52,156 nucleotides of DNA from Candidatus Aminicenantes bacterium UBA647 (lineage in GTDB: Bacteria > Acidobacteriota > Aminicenantia > UBA2199), in assembly GCA_002299555.1 (NCBI GenBank), contig DBOL01000080.1:1-52156 (forward strand). The letters are read 5' to 3'. The position numbers were made by a program, and so were the translations under genes. This document shows positions 1 through 7,961 of the stretch, one piece after another. The notes beneath the pieces were generated by a model. The model did no database searches, was not told the DNA's origin, and was given only the letters and a program-made list of their open reading frames with translations. Numbering within the stretch: the first letter of the stretch is position 1; each line of letters begins with the position of its first letter.

Positions 1-1
1 G

Positions 2-1033
2 GAGTTAACTATCTCTGATAAAAACGGGGAAACAACTTACAGGGATAGTATCCGTGACATAAGTGATATGTTTTATTATTTAAATGCTGCCTACAGAAAA
101 AAAATGGAAAAAAGGAGTAGTTTTGATCTTGGTTCCGAGGTAAAGGCCGCATTAAAATTGAATATTTCCAACCCTGTCTATAAATCTCTGATAAATTATT
201 ATGCAGGAGACATGTTCTTAAGTGCCGGATACTATTCGGAAGCAAAGAAGTATTTTAATATCTCTCAGAAGATTCTTCCGGAAAATTTTGACATTAATCA
301 AAAAATGGCCGAATTATATTTTTTATCAGAGAATATCAGTGAACTGAAAAATGAGATAGAGAAGAATTCTACAGGATTTTCCGGATTTTACGGTTTGGGG
401 AATTTTGGAATAAAATTGTTTGAAATATATGTTAATCTTCACACCGGGAACTTCAGGGCGGCCTCGGACCTTTCAGGAGATTATAAGAAAGCTACAGATT
501 ATATTGAAAGTATGATCTCCATTTTTAATGGTGATTATAAAAATTCATTTATTGAGTCATCCCGATTTACAGGAAAACGGACAACGCCATTTACACTTTC
601 GGAAGCCAGGTTGTTGTTTGCCAGATCTGTATTACTTAATCATATTTTTATTGACAAGGAGGATCAAATGGACAATGAAGACATGAAACTTGCAGATTTC
701 TATTTTACTGATATTGCAGTTAATTCGTTGCTGGATGGTCATCTTGCGGCTATGTCCCGCGCATACTTTATGGCTTTGAATGGAGATCATTTGAACGTGG
801 GGAAATATGCAAATGAGATGATGAAGAAACTTTTAAGGGACAGCAAGGGGGATATGTTTACCAAATTGTGGTTATTCTATGATTCATTTATCTATGGAAG
901 AACGATGGAACTTCTAAAAAATAAAACAGAAGCCAAGAGGGGCTACAATTTGTCGATCAAAGCAAACCCTTATACTGATCTTGCAGAAAGATCAAGGGAT
1001 GCAATCAAAAGGGTAAATTCTAAGTCCAAATAA
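2..1033 (+). CDS. TPR-like repeat protein, 5' end cut by the window
   Basis: The reading frame is open from base 2 with no stop, so the gene begins outside the window; the first internal ATG at 68 is probably not the start. The visible 343 residues are helical, and one stretch (INYYAGDMFLSAGYYSEAKK, then a conserved-looking ILPENF turn) has the small/large/aromatic spacing of a tetratricopeptide repeat. A second repeat-like segment lies near the C-terminus (KTEAKRGYNLSIKANPYTD). No catalytic motif is visible. TPR proteins usually act as scaffolds for protein contacts; the partner here is unknown. Whether it has a signal peptide cannot be seen. Confidence 0.7.
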   Translation, partial: ELTISDKNGETTYRDSIRDISDMFYYLNAAYRKKMEKRSSFDLGSEVKAALKLNISNPVYKSLINYYAGDMFLSAGYYSEAKKYFNISQKILPENFDINQKMAELYFLSENISELKNEIEKNSTGFSGFYGLGNFGIKLFEIYVNLHTGNFRAASDLSGDYKKATDYIESMISIFNGDYKNSFIESSRFTGKRTTPFTLSEARLLFARSVLLNHIFIDKEDQMDNEDMKLADFYFTDIAVNSLLDGHLAAMSRAYFMALNGDHLNVGKYANEMMKKLLRDSKGDMFTKLWLFYDSFIYGRTMELLKNKTEAKRGYNLSIKANPYTDLAERSRDAIKRVNSKSK

Positions 1034-1078
1034 ATTATAAAATAAAAAAGGGATGTTCTTGGTTGTTAAAGAAAATCA

Positions 1079-1114
1079 TATCCCCGGATACTATTTCGTT
1101 AAGTGACGGGGATA
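1079..1114. repeat. Inverted repeat after the TPR gene
   Basis: TATCCCCG (1079-1086) is exactly complementary to CGGGGATA (1107-1114) across a 20-base loop. It lies between the TPR gene and the SDR promoter. There is no T-run on the plus side, so it is not a classical terminator; it could still stabilise the 3' end of the upstream mRNA. Confidence 0.4.
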
Positions 1115-1135
1115 ATGAAAAAGCAACATTTTAAC

Positions 1136-1164
1136 TTTACAAAAAAATATTGTTCTACTAATAT
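1136..1164 (+). promoter_or_regulatory. Leaderless promoter of the SDR gene
   Basis: TTTACA (1136-1141), 17 bases, TAATAT (1159-1164), then exactly 6 bases to the ATG at 1171. The expected transcription start is at or next to the start codon. No Shine-Dalgarno sequence is present, which fits a leaderless mRNA. Confidence 0.6.
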
Positions 1165-1170
1165 TCTCTT

Positions 1171-1935
1171 ATGGAAATTAATTTTACCGAAAAAGTAGTA
1201 TTGGTAACCGGAGGTTCCCGGGGGATAGGTGCTGCTATTGCTGAAAAGTTTGCCGAAGCAGGAGCAGTTGTGATCATAAGTTTTAAAAATAATAAAAAAG
1301 CTGCAAAGAATGTCCTTGCACATCTGGAAGGGGAAGGGCACAATGCAGTTAAATGTGATATATCCGACCCCTCACTCTCAGAGGAAATGATAGAAAGAGT
1401 AGTTGATGAATACGGGAAAATCGATATCCTTGTAAATAATGCCGGTATATACGAGGAGAAGAGTTTTCAGGAGTCGGATTACTCCTACTGGCTCGAAGCC
1501 TGGGAAAAGACAATCGGGCTGAATCTGTTAGGGGCAGCGAACCTCTCTTTCCTGGCGGGAAAACATATGATAAAGAGCGGAGAGGGAAAGATCATAAATA
1601 TTACTTCCAGAGGGGCCTTCCGGGGAGAACCTGATGCACCTGCTTATGGAGCAAGCAAAGCCGCTTTGAACTCTTTCAGCCAGTCTATGGCAAAAGCTCT
1701 TGCACCCTATAATGTCCAGTCGTATGCTGTTGCTCCGGGGTTTGTAGAGACTGACATGACAGAGGAGATACTGGATGGTCCACAAGGAGACCTGATCAGA
1801 GGAGAAAGCCCGATGAATCGTGTGGCAAAACCGGAGGAAGTTGCAAATGCCGTAATTATGCTTGCGGCTTCCGGGAACGAGTTTATGACCGGTACAATAA
1901 TTGATGTAAACGGAGCATCATATTTGAGAAGTTAA
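1171..1935 (+). CDS. SDR-family NAD(P)-dependent oxidoreductase (FabG-like)
   Basis: A 254-residue protein of normal length for a classical short-chain dehydrogenase. The Rossmann nucleotide-binding motif TGGSRGIG is at residues 13-20, the NNAG motif at 89-92, and the catalytic triad can be read as Ser146, Tyr159 and Lys163 (YxxxK). The C-terminus ends in a FabG-like MTGTIIDVNGA segment. These features fit a 3-oxoacyl-ACP reductase or another carbonyl reductase; the substrate cannot be read from the sequence, and no other fatty-acid synthesis genes are near. The start is set by the leaderless promoter geometry, because no ribosome-binding site precedes the ATG. Confidence 0.9.
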   Translation: MEINFTEKVVLVTGGSRGIGAAIAEKFAEAGAVVIISFKNNKKAAKNVLAHLEGEGHNAVKCDISDPSLSEEMIERVVDEYGKIDILVNNAGIYEEKSFQESDYSYWLEAWEKTIGLNLLGAANLSFLAGKHMIKSGEGKIINITSRGAFRGEPDAPAYGASKAALNSFSQSMAKALAPYNVQSYAVAPGFVETDMTEEILDGPQGDLIRGESPMNRVAKPEEVANAVIMLAASGNEFMTGTIIDVNGASYLRS

Positions 1936-1960
1936 AACGAAAATTTTGATCGGTAGTTGG

Positions 1961-3046
1961 TTAATTTCTTTTCAGTATCACGATTGAAAGATCATCATAG
2001 AATTTGTTAGTTCCAACAAAATTATTAACCGCAGTTATGATATTATCTCCCATTTCCTTTGGTGGAAGATCTTTGTTCGCCATCAGATTATCTTTAAACC
2101 TATCCGTTCCATAAAATTCACCTTCAGTGTTAATAGCTTCTGAAACACCATCAGAATAGATAATGAGATAATCGCCTTTTTCCAAATTTAAACTATCCTC
2201 TCTGTATCTGGAAGTACTCTTGATACCGATTGCAGGGGATCCTTTGGCCATTTCAACCAATTCTCCACCGGAAAGAATGATCGGAGGTAAATGTCCGGCA
2301 TTTAATATTTTCAGATTCCCCTTCTCTCTTTTTAGCGCGATATAAACCATTGTTGCAAACCTGTTCGATTCACTGTCTCTATGAAAGATCTTGTTGATTT
2401 TTGATCCCAGTTTTGATAAAGATGTAAAATCTGCCGCAAGAGCTCGAAGAGTAGATTGAAGCTTCACCATATATAATGCCGCTCCAAGTTCTTTTCCAGA
2501 TACATCTCCGAGTACAACCCCGTAATTGATCTCATCGATCGGGATAAGATCAACCATATCACCCCCGACACTATTTGCCGGCCTTGAATAAAGCCATAAG
2601 GACCAGCCCGGGACCTCGGGATTCTCGGGAGGCATAAACGCAGTCTGAACTGCACGGCCTGCACTTAATTCATCAACTGCGATCAATTTATCTTTTAACT
2701 CCAGAATTAATATAAAAAGCAGAATTACTAAACCAAGAAATGAATTGTTTGAACTATTATTATTGTTTAGAGAGACTACGGAAAGTATTAATGCCACTGC
2801 CAGAAGGAGACGTCTGATCCGCGTTAATTTAAAAAACATTATTCTGAGCAGCCAGGCAGGGATAAATATAAGTTTTTTGAACCATCCCATACTTTTCATC
2901 CTGATTTTCTGATCTTCCGTGAGATAGAAATCAAGAGTATCGGTAAGGTCGTATTTTACTTCCCGGGTTATTTCACTTTCTTTAATATCTGTTTTAACTG
3001 TCTCCCAGATGCCTGAATTCTTCTTTTTGTGATTTTTTGAATCCAT
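1961..3046 (-). CDS. Membrane PP2C/SpoIIE-type serine phosphatase
   Basis: 361 residues. Two hydrophobic segments (about 79-93 and 103-117), separated by an Asn/Ser-rich turn, anchor the protein. The SpoIIE/RsbU-type PP2C domain follows: GGDM near 161-164 and GDVSGK at 180-185 supply metal-binding aspartates, and the C-terminal DDLSIVIL gives the final aspartate pair. Such phosphatases usually dephosphorylate an anti-sigma-factor antagonist in a partner-switching pathway. No HAMP, GAF or receiver domain is present, so the input may come through the membrane region. No antagonist or anti-sigma kinase gene is adjacent; the STAS-like protein at 41.7-42.1 kb is a speculative partner. The start follows a leaderless promoter. 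Confidence 0.85.
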   Translation of the reverse strand: MDSKNHKKKNSGIWETVKTDIKESEITREVKYDLTDTLDFYLTEDQKIRMKSMGWFKKLIFIPAWLLRIMFFKLTRIRRLLLAVALILSVVSLNNNNSSNNSFLGLVILLFILILELKDKLIAVDELSAGRAVQTAFMPPENPEVPGWSLWLYSRPANSVGGDMVDLIPIDEINYGVVLGDVSGKELGAALYMVKLQSTLRALAADFTSLSKLGSKINKIFHRDSESNRFATMVYIALKREKGNLKILNAGHLPPIILSGGELVEMAKGSPAIGIKSTSRYREDSLNLEKGDYLIIYSDGVSEAINTEGEFYGTDRFKDNLMANKDLPPKEMGDNIITAVNNFVGTNKFYDDLSIVILKRN

Positions 3047-3052
3047 TATTTT

Positions 3053-3082
3053 ATATTACCCTATATTTGGTACGTAAATCAA
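3053..3082 (-). promoter_or_regulatory. Leaderless promoter of the phosphatase gene
   Basis: Read on the minus strand: TTGATT (3082-3077), 18 bases, TAATAT (3058-3053), then 6 bases to the ATG at 3046. No Shine-Dalgarno sequence lies upstream of the start codon. Confidence 0.55.
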
Positions 3083-3154
3083 AACTAATTGTTTTTATTG
3101 GATTACCTCTTTTTTTGTGCCCCGTTTTGGTATAGAATATTTTATGGAGTTTTA

Positions 3155-3451
3155 ATGAAATTATTACAGATAATCAATGATAAATTTAATAAAGAAAAAA
3201 AGATCATATCTTTGTTCAGGGAAAAAGGAGCACTCTCTGTCGAACTTGCAAAAGACATCAGGGATATAGGTGAGGTTAACAGATCGGTCTTTAATAAATT
3301 ATATAGTAAGGGGGTCCTCGAAAGAGGTGGAGGTGAGACTTTCTTTCTTAACGAGCAGGGTTTCATGAAGCACAGGATGGATAGGATAAAGTGGGCGATG
3401 ATCCTGATGTTTACAATTCTAGCGATCCTGATCCTAATCTCCCGTTCCTGA
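3155..3451 (+). CDS. Small tail-anchored protein with winged-helix-like domain
   Basis: 98 residues. The start at 3155 has TGGAG six bases upstream and is preferred over the in-frame ATG at 3089, which would add a non-conserved hydrophobic stretch. Residues 1-70 alternate helices and a GERGGG-type wing reminiscent of a winged helix (ELAKDIRD...NRSVFNKLYSKGVL). Residues 76-97 are one strong transmembrane segment, so the protein would be held in the membrane with its N-terminal domain in the cytoplasm. It sits 7 bases before the CDP-alcohol phosphatidyltransferase gene and is probably co-transcribed with it. The function is unknown. Confidence 0.65.
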   Translation: MKLLQIINDKFNKEKKIISLFREKGALSVELAKDIRDIGEVNRSVFNKLYSKGVLERGGGETFFLNEQGFMKHRMDRIKWAMILMFTILAILILISRS

Positions 3452-3458
3452 AAATATT

Positions 3459-4337
3459 ATGAATAAATTATTCAAAGAATTTCGAGATTCTCTTAAGGAC
3501 ATTATTGCAGAAGAAGCAACGGACCTTTTCCTTTTCAGGCCTGTCAGTTTTGTTTTTACCAAGTTTCTTATAAAACTACCGGTAACACCAAACCAGATAT
3601 CATTTATGTCTATGATATCCGGAATTGTAAGCGGTATATTTTTCTCCTTCGGCGATAAAAAAAGTTTTGTCTATGGGGGCCTTTTCTACCTCCTATGCCA
3701 TATCTTTGATCTGATTGACGGTATGATCGCCAGATTAAAAAAGAATGGGACTCCTCTAGGAAGGATCGTTGACGGATGGGTGGATTATATTACCACGGTA
3801 GCAGTTTTTATTGGTATGTACATCGGATTAATAAAAGTGGGATTTAAACTCCCATACGGAACTTTGCTTCTGACGATTGCAGCAGGGGCATCAATGATAT
3901 TACACAGTGTTATAATTGACTATTACAGGCAGCAATATCTTTCAAGTTCAACCGGAAGAAACAATACAATTGGTGATGATTATAGAAAATTCAAAAAGAG
4001 ATTCAGTTTTATAATGTCAAAAAGAGGAAATTATATTGAAAAACTTCTTCTTTTTGTATATCTGGGTTATACAAAAGCTCAGGTAACAGGTACCCGAGAT
4101 AAATCTAAAGTACTAATTAAGAAAAATACAAAGGCAAGCAAGATCTTATTAGTGTTCTGGAATTGGATAGGTGTTTCAACACACAGGTTCTTTTTTATCC
4201 TGGGGGCTTTATTATATCAGCCAATGATCTTCTTTTTCTATGTTATAGTATTTTGTAATGTATTACTTCTTGTTCTTTATCCAATTCAATGGAAATTAGA
4301 TAAAAGGGAAGATTCGATCTCTGACAGGTCTGAATAG
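3459..4337 (+). CDS. CDP-alcohol phosphatidyltransferase family protein
   Basis: 292 residues with several membrane segments. The complete family signature is present: D84, D87, G88, A91, R92, G101, D105 and D109, the DxxDGxxAR...GxxxDxxxD pattern that binds two metal ions and transfers a phosphatidyl or other diphosphate-linked group from a CDP-alcohol to an acceptor alcohol. Family members make phosphatidylglycerol phosphate, phosphatidylserine, phosphatidylinositol phosphate or cardiolipin. The cytoplasmic N-terminal extension and the long loop at about 150-220 are not typical of PgsA or PssA, so the acceptor is left open. It is translated closely after the small upstream gene. Confidence 0.88.
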   Translation: MNKLFKEFRDSLKDIIAEEATDLFLFRPVSFVFTKFLIKLPVTPNQISFMSMISGIVSGIFFSFGDKKSFVYGGLFYLLCHIFDLIDGMIARLKKNGTPLGRIVDGWVDYITTVAVFIGMYIGLIKVGFKLPYGTLLLTIAAGASMILHSVIIDYYRQQYLSSSTGRNNTIGDDYRKFKKRFSFIMSKRGNYIEKLLLFVYLGYTKAQVTGTRDKSKVLIKKNTKASKILLVFWNWIGVSTHRFFFILGALLYQPMIFFFYVIVFCNVLLLVLYPIQWKLDKREDSISDRSE

Positions 4338-4339
4338 GC

Positions 4340-4368
4340 TTTACCAATACTTTTTTTTTTCGTATAAT
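4340..4368 (+). promoter_or_regulatory. Sigma70-type promoter of the PPIase gene
   Basis: TTTACC (4340-4345), 17 bases, TATAAT (4363-4368). The mRNA would carry a leader of about 23 bases containing GGAGG before the ATG at 4398. Confidence 0.5.
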
Positions 4369-4397
4369 CATTTAAAAAATAATAATCGGAGGATTTC

Positions 4398-5411
4398 ATG
4401 AAGAAGGTTGTTTTCATTTTTCTGATCACACTAATTATTGTAACGGGGTGCAATGTGAATAAATACAAAGATGAAGGTCTATATGCAGAAATAAGTACAA
4501 GTAAAGGATTAATTGTTATTAAGTTAGATTTTGACAAGGTTCCAATGACAGTCGCGAATTTTGCCGGATTGGCTGAGGGCAAAATCCAGAATAGTGCAAA
4601 AGGTGAAGGCGAACCATTTTATGACGGACTTACCTTTCACAGGGTTATTAATGATTTTATGATCCAGGGTGGAGATCCGGCAGGAAATGGTAGCGGGAAT
4701 CCCGGATACAGTTTCCCGGATGAGTTTCATACCGATCTGAAACATGACAGCAGCGGAATTCTCTCAATGGCGAATGCCGGACCGGGAACTAACGGGAGTC
4801 AGTTTTTTATAACCCATACCGCTACTCCCCACCTTGATAACAAACATTCCGTATTCGGGAAAGTATATAAAGGGATGGAGATTGTTAATCAGATAGTCCA
4901 GGGAGATAAGATCGAGAGTATAAAGATCGTAAGGGTAGGTGATGCAGCAAAAAATTTTGATGCACCTGTAATATTTAAAAAATATACTGAGGATAAAAAA
5001 TCGAAATATGAATCAGAGTTAAAAATAAAACAGGAAGAGGAAAAAAAACTTATCGAGGATAAGTGGCCGGGAAGAGTTACCACTGATTCAGGCCTTATGT
5101 ATATAATTCTCGAAGAAGGGAAAGGAAACAAACCAAAGAAAGGCGGAATGATCTCTGCGCATTATACAGGGACTTTCCTTGATGGGAGAAAATTTGACAG
5201 TTCTGTTGACAAAGGTACACCACTTGATTTTCCTGTTGGTGTCGGGAAAGTGATCAAGGGTTGGGATGAAGCCCTTCTGGATATGAGGAAGGGAGAGAAG
5301 AGAGTCCTGATCATTCCTTCACACCTTGCTTATGGTGAAAAAGGGGCCGGAGGAGTTATTCCTCCCGATGCGACACTTGTTTTTCAGGTGGAATTGGTAG
5401 ATATCAAGTAG
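4398..5411 (+). CDS. Lipoprotein peptidyl-prolyl isomerase: cyclophilin + FKBP fusion
   Basis: 337 residues. A signal peptide ends in VTGC (Cys18), predicting a lipoprotein exported to the periplasmic side. Residues about 28-185 are a cyclophilin domain with the active-site stretch FHRVINDFMIQGGDP (80-94, catalytic Arg82) and GSQFFITH (133-140). A charged helical linker (about 195-222) leads to an FKBP domain at about 228-337 with Tyr256, Asp267, the VIKGWDEAL segment (285-293) and a GGVIPP loop (318-323). Two unrelated proline isomerase folds are therefore joined in one chain, probably an extracytoplasmic folding factor. GGAGG precedes the start. A second FKBP lipoprotein is encoded at 51327-51809. 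Confidence 0.92.
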   Translation: MKKVVFIFLITLIIVTGCNVNKYKDEGLYAEISTSKGLIVIKLDFDKVPMTVANFAGLAEGKIQNSAKGEGEPFYDGLTFHRVINDFMIQGGDPAGNGSGNPGYSFPDEFHTDLKHDSSGILSMANAGPGTNGSQFFITHTATPHLDNKHSVFGKVYKGMEIVNQIVQGDKIESIKIVRVGDAAKNFDAPVIFKKYTEDKKSKYESELKIKQEEEKKLIEDKWPGRVTTDSGLMYIILEEGKGNKPKKGGMISAHYTGTFLDGRKFDSSVDKGTPLDFPVGVGKVIKGWDEALLDMRKGEKRVLIIPSHLAYGEKGAGGVIPPDATLVFQVELVDIK

Positions 5412-5419
5412 ATTAAATT

Positions 5420-6385
5420 TTAGTATCCGATATTTTCAAGATCTTTTTTAAGCATTCTATTGAAAATTACAGCACCTCTTTTTGAAAGGTGAGAATTTGA
5501 GTACCCGTATCCACCATCCAGAAAGAGTGAGTCATCACCCAAGTTGAATTTTTTTATATAATTATAGTTCAGAACTCTGATGTTCTTATACTTTTTTTTC
5601 AACTTTTTTAGATGCATTCTGAATATTCTCTGGAACTTATTTGTTCTGAAAGTGCCAATATATTCTGGTATTACTATAAGAATAAGATTTACATTGTCTT
5701 CTCTCAATTCATCCAGCATTTTGAAAAAATATTCCCCTTCACTTCCGGGAGGTTTTGTGAATGCTGATCCCTTATAGTGTCTTAACTTTTCAGTATAGAC
5801 TTTATAATTTTTCAGTTCGTCTTTTTTCGAACCTGTATAGGATTGAATTTCATCAATATCCCTGATCGGAATGTTTTTCATCGGGCTGAGAGACCCGATT
5901 ATATCTTTCATAACAATATCGATATTCTTCTTGTTTTTTAAAAGAAGTAAAGTTGGGTCAAGATAATTCATGGTAAGCCCCATGTCGACTCCGGAATTTA
6001 ACTCTGCAAGTGCTGATGGGGAAGAGAAAAGAGTGTAAATGAAATAATCAACTCCGAAGATCACTGCCTTCGGCTTATTATTGATCTTTTTGAATAATTG
6101 ATAGAAATAATAATTATATTTAGGGCCGAATCCGGCAAAGCTCCATTTAAAAGGATTAAGTTTTCCACTTTTGATCAGATCGGGATGGATACCTTCATAG
6201 GTTCTTGATGAGCCCATAATAAGGGAGTTGTAATTGTTTTTCTGCAGATGGTCATTAATACCGGTCTCAAAGTTATTATCAGAAAAAAAAATATGATTGC
6301 ATTCAAATATAAGGAATGATGACAGCCTGTCGAAAAATATGACTGACACTAAGAAAATTGATAATAATAGTATTTTTTTTTTCAT
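5420..6385 (-). CDS. SGNH-fold-like exported protein (DUF1574-like)
   Basis: 321 residues with one N-terminal membrane segment or uncleaved signal (3-19). The motif LIMGSSRTYEGIHPDLI starting near residue 55 matches the GSSR nucleophile block of DUF1574/AlgX-like SGNH proteins, and a late DGG...NSHLSKRGA segment near 290-305 could supply the Asp/His pair. Relatives act as O-acyltransferases or esterases on envelope polysaccharides. A conserved-looking GVDYFIYT segment in the middle is also typical of the group. No polysaccharide gene is adjacent, so the substrate is unknown. It is transcribed divergently from the SH3-barrel gene. No clear ribosome-binding site precedes the ATG. Confidence 0.6.
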   Translation of the reverse strand: MKKKILLLSIFLVSVIFFDRLSSFLIFECNHIFFSDNNFETGINDHLQKNNYNSLIMGSSRTYEGIHPDLIKSGKLNPFKWSFAGFGPKYNYYFYQLFKKINNKPKAVIFGVDYFIYTLFSSPSALAELNSGVDMGLTMNYLDPTLLLLKNKKNIDIVMKDIIGSLSPMKNIPIRDIDEIQSYTGSKKDELKNYKVYTEKLRHYKGSAFTKPPGSEGEYFFKMLDELREDNVNLILIVIPEYIGTFRTNKFQRIFRMHLKKLKKKYKNIRVLNYNYIKKFNLGDDSLFLDGGYGYSNSHLSKRGAVIFNRMLKKDLENIGY

Positions 6386-6406
6386 TCTTTATCTGCTTTT
6401 AAATAT

Positions 6407-6437
6407 CCGGATTATCCGGAATCAGATCTATTATAAT
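6407..6437. promoter_or_regulatory. Divergent promoter region with palindrome
   Basis: Two TCCGGA palindromes (6407-6412 and 6416-6421) flank TTA, forming one 15-base symmetric element. Next to it, ATTATAAT (6430-6437) can serve as a -10 box on both strands: TATAAT at 6432-6437 on plus and 6435-6430 on minus. It lies between the divergent SGNH-like and SH3-barrel genes and may be a shared operator. Confidence 0.35.
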
Positions 6438-6540
6438 TTATATGAGTGGAATTGAGAATACTATTATTCGTTTTGTAGAAAAACATTTTCATTTGACAAT
6501 CATATTTTTAAATTTTAACCTTAATAATATGGGGGTAACT

Positions 6541-7611
6541 ATGAAAAAGACCTTTCTGTTTATTATTTTAGCAGTATTTCTATTTAACATACCCGGAATT
6601 ACAGGTGAGGTTAAGAAAATTGAAGTGACAGCGAAAGTTGCAAATATCAGAAGTGTACCTACTCTTAATGGCGAAATCTCAGGAAAAGCATATCTGGGAG
6701 ATGTGTTCTCAGTGATCGGAATTGAGGGAAGATGGTACAAGATCGAATTTACGTCGGATAAAAAAGGAGTCAAAAAGTTTGGATATATTTATGAAGGAAT
6801 AACGAGAAAATTTGATTCCGGGAAAGGGACAGAAGAGCCGCCACCTGTAATGAAAAGTGAGAAGAAGAAAATTGAAAAAGAGAAAAAAATAGTTGAAAAA
6901 GAGAAAAAGAAAGCAGAGAAGGAGAAGAAAAAAGCTGAGAGGAAAGCGGAGCGGGAGAGGAAGAAAGCCGATAGAAAAATTGAGAGGGAAAAGGAAAAAG
7001 CAAAGAAAAAAGCTGAAAAAGAAGAGAAGAGAGCTGAAAAAGAAAAATTGAAAGCTCAGAAGAAGAAGTTGGATCTCAAAGTTGCGGAAAAGGACAAGGA
7101 GGATCCCGAGATACTTTTTAAAGGATTTTTTCTTAAGGGCGGATATATGACCAATCCAAAGGTTGAAAGTATTGGTGATAAATGGGTGGCTGACCTTGGA
7201 TTTGATTCACCGATCGGGAAGTATGCGACGTGGGGACTGGAGTTTCAACCATATTTCAGATCTTATTCAGCAGATTTAATTAACTTCACAGCCTATAATT
7301 TAGTTACAAATATATTTCTGAATGTTAAGTGCGGGATCAACCTTGGGAGATTGTGGAATAAATTAAAAATAATGACAGTATTTCTTGGTGGTGGTCCTGG
7401 TGTATCTCTCAGCTATTTATATACTGATTATAATGGAATTACCGGTTCTCAATTTGATGTGATGTTTGCCTGGCATCTGGTTTACGGTGCAGAATTTCAA
7501 TTAGGGAAGATGAACATCATTGTTGAGTTCCAGAGTAACAAGGTAATTAACTCTGACCTGGATCCTTCAACTCAATCTTCTAACTTTGTTCTATTCGGGT
7601 TAAGATTTTAG
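6541..7611 (+). CDS. SH3 domain / charged coiled-coil / outer-membrane barrel protein
   Basis: 356 residues. The start at 6541 is chosen because a GGGGG stretch lies just upstream and a signal peptide begins there; the ATG at 6442 would bury that signal. After the signal comes a bacterial SH3 domain (about 22-95: AKVANIRSVPTLNG, then GDVFSVIG, GRWYKIEF, FGYIYE). Residues about 105-185 are an almost pure Lys/Glu/Ala/Arg helix. The rest (about 195-356) alternates polar and hydrophobic residues and ends VLFGLRF with a terminal Phe, typical of an outer-membrane beta-barrel. SH3b domains often bind peptidoglycan, so the protein may bridge outer membrane and wall; that role is inference. Confidence 0.72.
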   Translation: MKKTFLFIILAVFLFNIPGITGEVKKIEVTAKVANIRSVPTLNGEISGKAYLGDVFSVIGIEGRWYKIEFTSDKKGVKKFGYIYEGITRKFDSGKGTEEPPPVMKSEKKKIEKEKKIVEKEKKKAEKEKKKAERKAERERKKADRKIEREKEKAKKKAEKEEKRAEKEKLKAQKKKLDLKVAEKDKEDPEILFKGFFLKGGYMTNPKVESIGDKWVADLGFDSPIGKYATWGLEFQPYFRSYSADLINFTAYNLVTNIFLNVKCGINLGRLWNKLKIMTVFLGGGPGVSLSYLYTDYNGITGSQFDVMFAWHLVYGAEFQLGKMNIIVEFQSNKVINSDLDPSTQSSNFVLFGLRF

Positions 7612-7629
7612 AAATTAAAAGGAGAAAAC

Positions 7630-7956
7630 ATGAACAATTCAAAAAATATAAGATTATTATTTGGACTGGTACTATTGTTTTCTGTTTTTCTTTTTATGGG
7701 GACTGAATGAACTGAAGAATTAATTCTATAACAGAAAGAAAAAAGTATTATCGAAGAGTTTTTTTCAGGGGGAGTTTTTTCTTCTTTCAATTATGGTTTT
7801 ATCAGGTTATTCATTGAGTTTTTCCGGAACGATGGCGGCCGCGGTTATATAATAAAAAGTGATTCGAGGGTATTAAACCTTTCAATTCCGCAACGGATCA
7901 GTATAATATTGATCATATCCGGAATTTATTTATATAAAAAATTAAAGGTCAGGTAG
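7630..7956 (+). pseudogene. Decayed small membrane protein gene with two in-frame stops
   Basis: A strong ribosome-binding site (GGAG) precedes the ATG at 7630. The first 26 codons encode a basic start and a hydrophobic signal-like segment ending MGTE, then TGA at 7708. The same frame continues TEELIL, hits TAA at 7729, then stays open to TAG at 7954-7956. That last part ends with a hydrophobic segment (ISIILIISGIYLY) and a basic tail. The simplest reading is one gene of about 108 codons interrupted by two point nonsense mutations. The alternative is a genuine 26-residue peptide (7630-7710) followed by chance open frame. It lies between the SH3-barrel and coiled-coil genes. Confidence 0.4.
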
Positions 7957-7961
7957 AGAAA

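Noticed and set aside
7708..7710. TGA read as an amino acid (recoding or alternative genetic code)
   Set aside because: Other genes such as lexA and dinB end with TGA, a TAA follows in the same frame 18 bases later, and no selenocysteine-type hairpin was recognised.
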